From positions 62,001-126,000 of the forward strand of contig NZ_VFOS01000001.1 in assembly GCF_006716265.1 (NCBI RefSeq): a stretch of 64,000 nucleotides of DNA, read 5' to 3'. The notes under the pieces were generated by a model. The model saw only the letters and a list, made by a program, of their open reading frames with translations. It did not search any database and was not told the origin of the DNA. Positions within the stretch are counted from its first letter, which is position 1. Each line of letters starts with the position of its first letter. Made by a program: the position numbers and the translations under genes. This document shows, piece by piece, positions 59,366 through 64,000 of the stretch. This DNA is from Rarobacter faecitabidus (GTDB taxonomy: Bacteria; Actinomycetota; Actinomycetes; Actinomycetales; Cellulomonadaceae).

Positions 59366-60130
59366 TCAGAGCAAGGGGAGCATCCGGCCGAGATCGGGGA
59401 CTGCATCCGAGGTGAACGTGGGCTCCAGCGCCCGAGCCAGTTCGTCCACGTCGTAGGGCGAACGGCCGGAGGCGAGCGCAATCCAGCGAAGCGGATCGCT
59501 CACTACCAGTGACCAGCCGCCCCGGGTTAGGACGATGTGGAGCAACTCTTCCGCCACGATCTGCGCTGCCGACGGCAGGATCGGGTTGGCTTCGCCGCGC
59601 GAATCCAGTATGCCGGCGAAAGACTTGGACAGGTCGATCGCGTGGACCACCAGTTCGACGAGTCGCGAGATGACCATGTCACGCAGCAGGATGGGGCCGC
59701 GGCGGGCCTGGATGACCAGATCGCCGGGATCGGCGAGGCCGTATCCTCGCGCGACCTCCTCGAACTCCTTCAGCTTGGATAGGGCGACGGAGGCCTCGTC
59801 CTTGACCGCGCGAAGAGGATCATCGTGGCGAAGCGCGGAAAGTTCGCGCGTGAGTTCGTCGATCTCATCCGCGCGTGATGGATAGCTACCCAGGTATTCG
59901 GCGAGGGTAAGCGGGATCGTGCCGATCGGGCTGGGCTCGCTCACGCTGAGCGCGCTCCACGCGCGCGCGAGATGAATCACCAGATCCCGATTGGTCCAGC
60001 CGGGCAGTGAACTGGCCTGATCAGCGATCCCGAGCAGGTCCTCGTCCGATTCGCTCAGCCAGTTATCGAGGCGCCGCCATTGGGAGGCGAGGGCTGCAGC
60101 GACATCGGCGTAGCTGGTAACGGCAGTCAT
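59366..60130 (-). CDS. TIGR03083-type mycothiol-dependent maleylpyruvate-isomerase-like protein
   Basis: A 254-aa protein of the DinB/mycothiol-dependent family. SSLPGWTNRDLVIHLARAWS carries the typical 'PgWtv.dlvaHLa' metal-binding histidine motif, RLVELVVHAIDLSKSF carries the second 'vEvvVHa.Dl' motif, and the C-terminal part WSLVVSDPLRWIALASGR resembles the SCP2-like accessory region. Such enzymes use mycothiol to process electrophiles, supporting an actinobacterial host. It lies 9 nt after metX on the same strand, so it is probably co-transcribed. Confidence 0.8.
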   Translation of the reverse strand: MTAVTSYADVAAALASQWRRLDNWLSESDEDLLGIADQASSLPGWTNRDLVIHLARAWSALSVSEPSPIGTIPLTLAEYLGSYPSRADEIDELTRELSALRHDDPLRAVKDEASVALSKLKEFEEVARGYGLADPGDLVIQARRGPILLRDMVISRLVELVVHAIDLSKSFAGILDSRGEANPILPSAAQIVAEELLHIVLTRGGWSLVVSDPLRWIALASGRSPYDVDELARALEPTFTSDAVPDLGRMLPLL

Positions 60131-60139
60131 TGTGCGAGG

Positions 60140-61366
60140 CTACGTGATGTTCGCCGCGGCGTCGAGCGACGCGAGGAAGTGTCGCACGGCTGGCTCAAGC
60201 TGATCGAAGTCGATGAGGAAGCCGTCATGTCCGAAGTCGGAGTGGATGATGTGGACCGGGTCCGCGTTCGGGATTTCCGCGGCCATGCGCTCCGAATGGA
60301 TCACTGGGAATAGCCGGTCGGAATCGACGCCGACGATGAGTGCCCGCGCCGCGATAGAACGCAACGCCGAGCGCACGCCGCCGCGCTCGCGACCGAGATC
60401 GTGAGACAGCATCGACTCGGTGAGGCTGATGTAGCTGTTGGCATCGAAGCGGGCGGCGAGCTTGTGCGCGTGGTGGTCCAGATAGGACTGCACGGCGAAC
60501 CGTCCGCCGTGCAGCGGCTCTTCGGCGCCCTGCGGCAACCGCGCGAAGCGCTCGTCGAGTTCCAGCGCGCTGCGGTACGTGATGTGTGCGATCTGCCGAG
60601 CGATCCCGAGGCCCACGTGCGGGCCCTTGCCGGGCGGCTGATCGTAGTAGTCGCCGCCGTGGAAGTTCACATCGGCGCGGATCGCCGCGAGTTGCGGGTG
60701 GCTCCAGGCGATCTGGTCGCCGGTGAACTGGGCGGAGCAGGCAATCGCGCCGATCGCGTCCACGCTGATGCCCTCTGCCGGGCCGAGCAGTGCCCACTCC
60801 AGCGCTCGCAGTCCGCCCATAGACCCGCCGACCACGAAATGCCAGCGGGAGATTCCGAGGGCGTGAGACAGCGCGATCTCCGCCGCCACCTGGTCGCGGA
60901 CGGTGATCCGGGGGAAGCGGCTACCCCAGCGGCGCCCGGCCAGGTCTAGGCTAGCCGGCCCGGTCGTTCCCTGGCAGCCGCCGAGGACATTGGGTGCGAC
61001 CACGTAGTACTTGTCCGTGTCTATCGGCCGGCCGGGACCGACCATCTGGTCCCACCATCCGGCCGTGACGTGGCCCTCCCCGGCGTCACCCGTGGCGTGA
61101 GAGTCCCCGGTCAGCGCGTGCAGCAGGAGCACGGCGTTGCTACCGTCGCGATTCAACTGGCCCCATGTCTCGTAGGCAACACTGACGCTCGGCAATGACA
61201 GGCCGGATTCGAGGGCAAGGGGGCCAAGTTCGGCGAAGCTACGGTGACCGATCGGGTCGCCCTCCAGCCAGGCCCCCGTCGCCGGAAGCACGCGCGCGTG
61301 CGTGGCGCGAACGCGCCGCCCGCTGGGCTTTGCCGGATCCGGCCTCGAGGATGGCGTCAAGCTCAA
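60140..61366 (-). CDS. metX: Homoserine O-acetyltransferase
   Basis: A ~408-aa alpha/beta hydrolase-fold acyltransferase that activates homoserine for methionine synthesis. VSVAYETWGQLN, LLHALTGDSHATG and the nucleophile elbow VVGGSMGGLRALEWAL are diagnostic. The catalytic Asp lies in VGVDSDRLFPV and the His in DFGHDGFLI. The start is uncertain: the frame begins at TTG 61366, but no ribosome-binding site is seen there, and GTG 61291 (VLPATGAW) is also possible. It follows metY with a hairpin in the 123-nt gap and precedes the mycothiol-type gene by 9 nt. Confidence 0.92.
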   Translation of the reverse strand: MSLTPSSRPDPAKPSGRRVRATHARVLPATGAWLEGDPIGHRSFAELGPLALESGLSLPSVSVAYETWGQLNRDGSNAVLLLHALTGDSHATGDAGEGHVTAGWWDQMVGPGRPIDTDKYYVVAPNVLGGCQGTTGPASLDLAGRRWGSRFPRITVRDQVAAEIALSHALGISRWHFVVGGSMGGLRALEWALLGPAEGISVDAIGAIACSAQFTGDQIAWSHPQLAAIRADVNFHGGDYYDQPPGKGPHVGLGIARQIAHITYRSALELDERFARLPQGAEEPLHGGRFAVQSYLDHHAHKLAARFDANSYISLTESMLSHDLGRERGGVRSALRSIAARALIVGVDSDRLFPVIHSERMAAEIPNADPVHIIHSDFGHDGFLIDFDQLEPAVRHFLASLDAAANIT

Positions 61367-61440
61367 ACCAATCTATGCGGCAATCGCGCCGGGGCGATCG
61401 AACGACTCTCGCAACAACTCTACGCGGGGCGGGTGCGCAA

Positions 61441-61471
61441 CGGCGGCGGCGACCACCACGTGGGATCGCCG
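61441..61471 (-). terminator. Hairpin between metY and metX
   Basis: Perfect 9-bp arms CGGCGGCGA (61441-61449) and TCGCCGCCG (61463-61471) with a 13-nt loop, 18 nt after the metY stop. It may terminate metY or lower metX expression. Confidence 0.55.
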
Positions 61472-61489
61472 CCGCCGCTCAGACTAGAA

Positions 61490-62812
61490 CTAGTTCACGG
61501 CCGCGGCCGCAGCGAAACCGAGTTCGAGGTCCGCGAGGATGTCCTTGATGTTCTCGATTCCCACCGACAGGCGCACCAGTCCCGGCGTCACTCCGGACAG
61601 CGCCTGCTCCTGCTCGTTGAGCTGGCTGTGGGTGGTCGAGGCCGGGTGGATGACAAGCGAGCGGACGTCGCCGATGTTTGCCACGTTCGAGTGCAGCTTG
61701 AGCGCGGAGACGAACGCCTGACCGGCGGGCGCTCCACCGGCGAGTTCGAACGAGACGACCGCCCCGGAGCCGCGCGGCGCGTACTTCTGCGCGTTCGCGT
61801 GCCAGGGGCTCGATGGCAGCGAGGCGTAGTTCACCTTGACGACATCGGCGCGCGCCTCGAGCCATTCGGCGACCGTGCGGGCGTTCTCGACGTGACGCTC
61901 AACGCGCAACGACAGCGTCTCAAGCCCCTGTGCGAGCAGGAATGCGTTGAACGGCGAGATGGCGGCGCCGAGGTCCCGCAGCAGTTGGACGCGGGCCTTC
62001 AGGATGTACGCGAGGTTCGCGCCGAGGATGCCGTTCACGCCAAGGTCGCGGGCGAAGACCAGTCCGTTGTAGCTCTCGTCCGGGGTATTGAAGCCGGGGA
62101 ACTTCTCCGGGTCCTTGCCGAAGTCGAAGTTGCCGGAGTCGATGATGACGCCGCCGATGGCAGTACCGTGGCCGCCGATCCACTTGGTGGTGGAGTGGAT
62201 GACGATGTCGGCGCCGTGCTTGATCGGGTTGAGCAGGTAGGGCGTGCCGACGGTGTTGTCGACGATGAGCGGGACGCCCGCCTCGTGCGCGATGCCGGCG
62301 ACCGTCTCGATGTCCAGCACGTCTGAGCGCGGGTTAGGAATGGTCTCGCCGAACAGCAGTTTCGTGTTCGGGCGGATCGCGTCGCGCCACTGCTGCGGGT
62401 CGTGCGGGTTCTCAACGAACGTTACCTCGATGCCGAACTTGGGCAGGGTGTAGTTGAGCTGGTTGTACGTTCCCCCGTAGAGGCTCGAACTTGCGACGAT
62501 GTGGTCGCCCGCCTCTGCCACGTTGAGGAACGCGTACTGCTGCGCCGCCTGGCCGGAGCTGACCAGCAGGGCACCCACGCCACCCTCGAGGTTCGCGAGG
62601 CGGTTCTCCACGATCTCCTGGGTCGGGTTGCCGATGCGGGTGTAGATGGGGCCGAGATCCTTCAGCGCGAATCGGTCCGCGGCGACGTCAGCCGTGGGAA
62701 AGACGAACGAGGTCGTCTGGTAGATCGGCAGCGCCCTGGCGCCGGTCGCTGGATCTGGCACCTGTCCGGCGTGGATCTGGCGGGTCTCAAATGACCAATC
62801 TGCTTCACTCAT
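61490..62812 (-). CDS. metY: O-acetylhomoserine sulfhydrylase (aminocarboxypropyltransferase)
   Basis: A 440-aa PLP enzyme making homocysteine from O-acetylhomoserine and sulfide. FETRQIHAGQVPDPATGARA and PIYQTTSFVF open the Cys/Met-metabolism family. The PLP lysine lies in HSTTKWIGGHGTAIGGV, and LVRLSVGIENIKDILADLEL closes it. I chose ATG 62812 (MSEADWSFETRQ); the frame is open ~29 codons further without similarity. It pairs with metX for direct sulfhydrylation. No SAM-riboswitch-like element was seen upstream. Confidence 0.95.
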   Translation of the reverse strand: MSEADWSFETRQIHAGQVPDPATGARALPIYQTTSFVFPTADVAADRFALKDLGPIYTRIGNPTQEIVENRLANLEGGVGALLVSSGQAAQQYAFLNVAEAGDHIVASSSLYGGTYNQLNYTLPKFGIEVTFVENPHDPQQWRDAIRPNTKLLFGETIPNPRSDVLDIETVAGIAHEAGVPLIVDNTVGTPYLLNPIKHGADIVIHSTTKWIGGHGTAIGGVIIDSGNFDFGKDPEKFPGFNTPDESYNGLVFARDLGVNGILGANLAYILKARVQLLRDLGAAISPFNAFLLAQGLETLSLRVERHVENARTVAEWLEARADVVKVNYASLPSSPWHANAQKYAPRGSGAVVSFELAGGAPAGQAFVSALKLHSNVANIGDVRSLVIHPASTTHSQLNEQEQALSGVTPGLVRLSVGIENIKDILADLELGFAAAAAVN

Positions 62813-63144
62813 GTGGATGCTCCATCGAGGTTTGTCCGCCGTGTGGACCGGCGCGTAGTTAGTTCGATGACTGTATCCGTGAAGTCGGCACCTACGCACC
62901 CCACCGTCTCACGATCCGGACGCCGATTTGGGACGCCCGTCCAAAAACACGGAAGCCATGGTGCCCGTGTGACTGGTGTGATTGAAGTGGCCAAATATTT
63001 CCAAAGTGACGAAAGAGGGATAGGCTCAGAAGTCGAATGCGCACGTCCTGACGGGCGCGCCTGCACGTCATTGCCCGTTTGAGGCAGTGGCTGGAACGGC
63101 TGCGCATCCGGGATGTCCACCGCGCTGTCGAAAATGGAGCCGAG
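62813..63144. other. Divergent intergenic region between metY and the secreted coiled-coil protein
   Basis: About 332 bp. It must carry two divergent promoters. There is a locally AT-rich segment (CCAAATATTTCC, 62991-63002; AAATATTT is palindromic) roughly midway. Checked in the metY direction for SAM-IV or SAM-II type riboswitch elements (such as GAGUGCCAGCG); none seen. No gene recognised. Confidence 0.5.
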
Positions 63145-64000
63145 ATGCCTGACCGCACACCGCGTCGCCCGCCGCGCTTCTTCGCGCGCCACCGCCGTCG
63201 CCTCGGAGTCTTCGTGCTCGCGCTCGCGCTTGGCTCCTCGTCCGCCCTCCCCGCGGCAGTCGCCACGCCAGAGGACGATCAACTCGACCAACTGCGCGCC
63301 CAGTCGAATTCAGCCGCCGTGGAGGTCAAGTCACTCGATGACCGCATCGCGAAACTGCAGTCGCAGGTAGACGACGCATGGGCCGTGGTGGAAGCCGCTG
63401 CGGAGGACTACGCGCAGGCCACCGAGGACCTTAAGAACGCGGAGAGCGCCACGGCTCAGGCGCAGGAGCGCTACGAGTCCGCCCTGGCGAACAAGGAGGA
63501 GTCCCGCAAGGTACTCGTCCAGATCGTGCGCGAACGCTCCCGTCTCGGCGGTACGACCTCGTCGATACAGGCCTTCTTCGCGGCCGACGAGTTCGACGAG
63601 GCGGTAGCCGAGGCCGCTGCGCAGGACCTCGTCCAGGACCGAGCGCAGCGCGCCGTTCAGCACCTACAGGCCAACACAGTCGTGGCTGACACCCTGGCGC
63701 AGGCAGCGCAGAAGGCTCAGAACGAGCTCGCTGAGGTTCGCGAGGAGTCGAAATCGGCGCTGAGCAAGGCGAAGCGCCAGCAGGAGAAGGCGCAAAAACT
63801 TCAGAAAGATGCCAAGGCCGAACGGGAGGCGGCAGTCACCCGACTTGCCGAGCTCCGATCCTCGACCGTAGCGGCGGAGCAGGCGCGGCAGACCAGACTC
63901 GAGGAGAAGCGGCAAAAGGCCCGCGAGGAGGCGGCGCGACAGGCCGCCGCCGAACGGGAGGCCCGTGACAACGCGCAGACGGACAGCGGATCCGACAACG
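63145..64000 (+). CDS. Secreted coiled-coil protein, N-terminal part of probable NlpC/P60-type hydrolase (partial)
   Basis: The frame from ATG 63145 runs open to the window end (285 codons). GGAG (63136-63139) gives a suitable ribosome-binding site. Residues ~1-40 are an export signal: basic start, hydrophobic core FVLALALGSSSALPAAVA. After it comes a long coiled coil (QLDQLRAQSNSAAVEVKSLD, LAEVREESKSALSKAKRQQE, AREEAARQAAAEREARD). This layout is that of RipA/SagA-like actinobacterial peptidoglycan hydrolases, whose catalytic NlpC/P60 or M23 domain follows the coil. That domain is not in the window, so the enzyme class is inferred. Confidence 0.75.
   Translation, partial: MPDRTPRRPPRFFARHRRRLGVFVLALALGSSSALPAAVATPEDDQLDQLRAQSNSAAVEVKSLDDRIAKLQSQVDDAWAVVEAAAEDYAQATEDLKNAESATAQAQERYESALANKEESRKVLVQIVRERSRLGGTTSSIQAFFAADEFDEAVAEAAAQDLVQDRAQRAVQHLQANTVVADTLAQAAQKAQNELAEVREESKSALSKAKRQQEKAQKLQKDAKAEREAAVTRLAELRSSTVAAEQARQTRLEEKRQKAREEAARQAAAEREARDNAQTDSGSDN

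Noticed and set aside
62813-63144. SAM-IV/SAM-II riboswitch upstream of metY
   Set aside because: Looked for the conserved SAM-IV core and pseudoknot elements on the minus strand; nothing convincing was present.
1-64000. CRISPR arrays, insertion sequences, integrases, prophage genes, replication origins
   Set aside because: No regularly spaced repeat array, transposase or integrase motif, phage structural gene or DnaA-box cluster was seen. The only repeats are the short tandem ones listed.

Overview
The window is high-GC, densely coded DNA from an actinobacterium. Pointers to this are GTG starts, many ATGA/GTGA stop-start overlaps, mycothiol-type enzymes, PRC-barrel proteins, a DUF4190 protein, and the grouping of TadE-like genes, an MrfA-type helicase and topA-tmk-holB. 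One gene narrows this down. The secreted serine protease at 26728-28305 is exactly 525 residues, with an alpha-lytic-type pro-region and a C-terminal ricin-type lectin. It looks like Rarobacter faecitabidus protease I (RPI), a mannose-binding yeast-lytic enzyme. RPI is also 525 residues as I recall it, but no search was possible. An anaerobic ribonucleotide reductase (nrdDG) fits a facultative anaerobe such as Rarobacter (Micrococcales).

Layout. 1-3.0 kb: end of a TadE/TadG-like pilus cluster, converging on an MrfA/Rv3649-type helicase. 3.3-6.0 kb: nrdD-nrdG behind two tandem NrdR boxes. 6.0-11 kb: single metabolic genes (LLM oxidoreductase, ABC-F ATPase, domain-swapped lipoate ligase, DJ-1/PfpI protein). 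11.0-17.4 kb, all on the minus strand: a seven-gene overlapping operon of lipoprotein, NRAMP-like transporter, two PRC-like proteins, acyl-CoA dehydrogenase, a fused PIG-L deacetylase/NodS-like N-methyltransferase, and a GT2 glycosyltransferase. It ends in a wrecked MFS gene. 17.5-19.9 kb: SDR, methyltransferase and a divergent XRE-cupin regulator with a palindrome between them. 19.9-28.3 kb: secreted polymer-degrading enzymes, two GH30 glycosidases and the RPI-like protease, enclosing one membrane protein.

28.5-32 kb: methyltransferase and pgi, converging on a strong hairpin. 32.2-41 kb: a MacAB-like export module (adaptor, fused ATPase-permease, DUF5666 lipoprotein, second adaptor) facing a histidine kinase/response regulator pair. 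41-50.5 kb: housekeeping block of topA, DUF4190 protein, oxidoreductase, tmk, holB, secreted hydrolase, CsbD protein and tRNA-Thr(CGU). 50.8-53.8 kb: an SPFH/zinc-ribbon/membrane-protein module resembling B. subtilis YdjI-YdjG-YdjH but without an adjacent PspA. 54-59.3 kb: a 966-aa FAD/Fe-S dehydrogenase, a MarR regulator, and a RAMA-domain protein with a possibly dead nuclease-like N-terminus. 59.3-62.8 kb: metY, metX and a mycothiol-dependent-type enzyme. 63.1 kb to the end: the secreted coiled-coil N-terminus of a probable peptidoglycan hydrolase.

Most notable: (i) the deacetylase/N-methyltransferase/glycosyltransferase operon, which parallels the NodB-NodS-NodC chemistry of lipochitooligosaccharides; (ii) the clustering of GH30 enzymes with an RPI-like protease, which would make a yeast-wall-lysing locus; (iii) the NRAMP homologue with an altered metal site; (iv) the PspA-less YdjGHI-like module; (v) an ATPase-permease fusion that appears to come from a 2-nt shift. 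No CRISPR array, transposase, prophage or integrase was seen.
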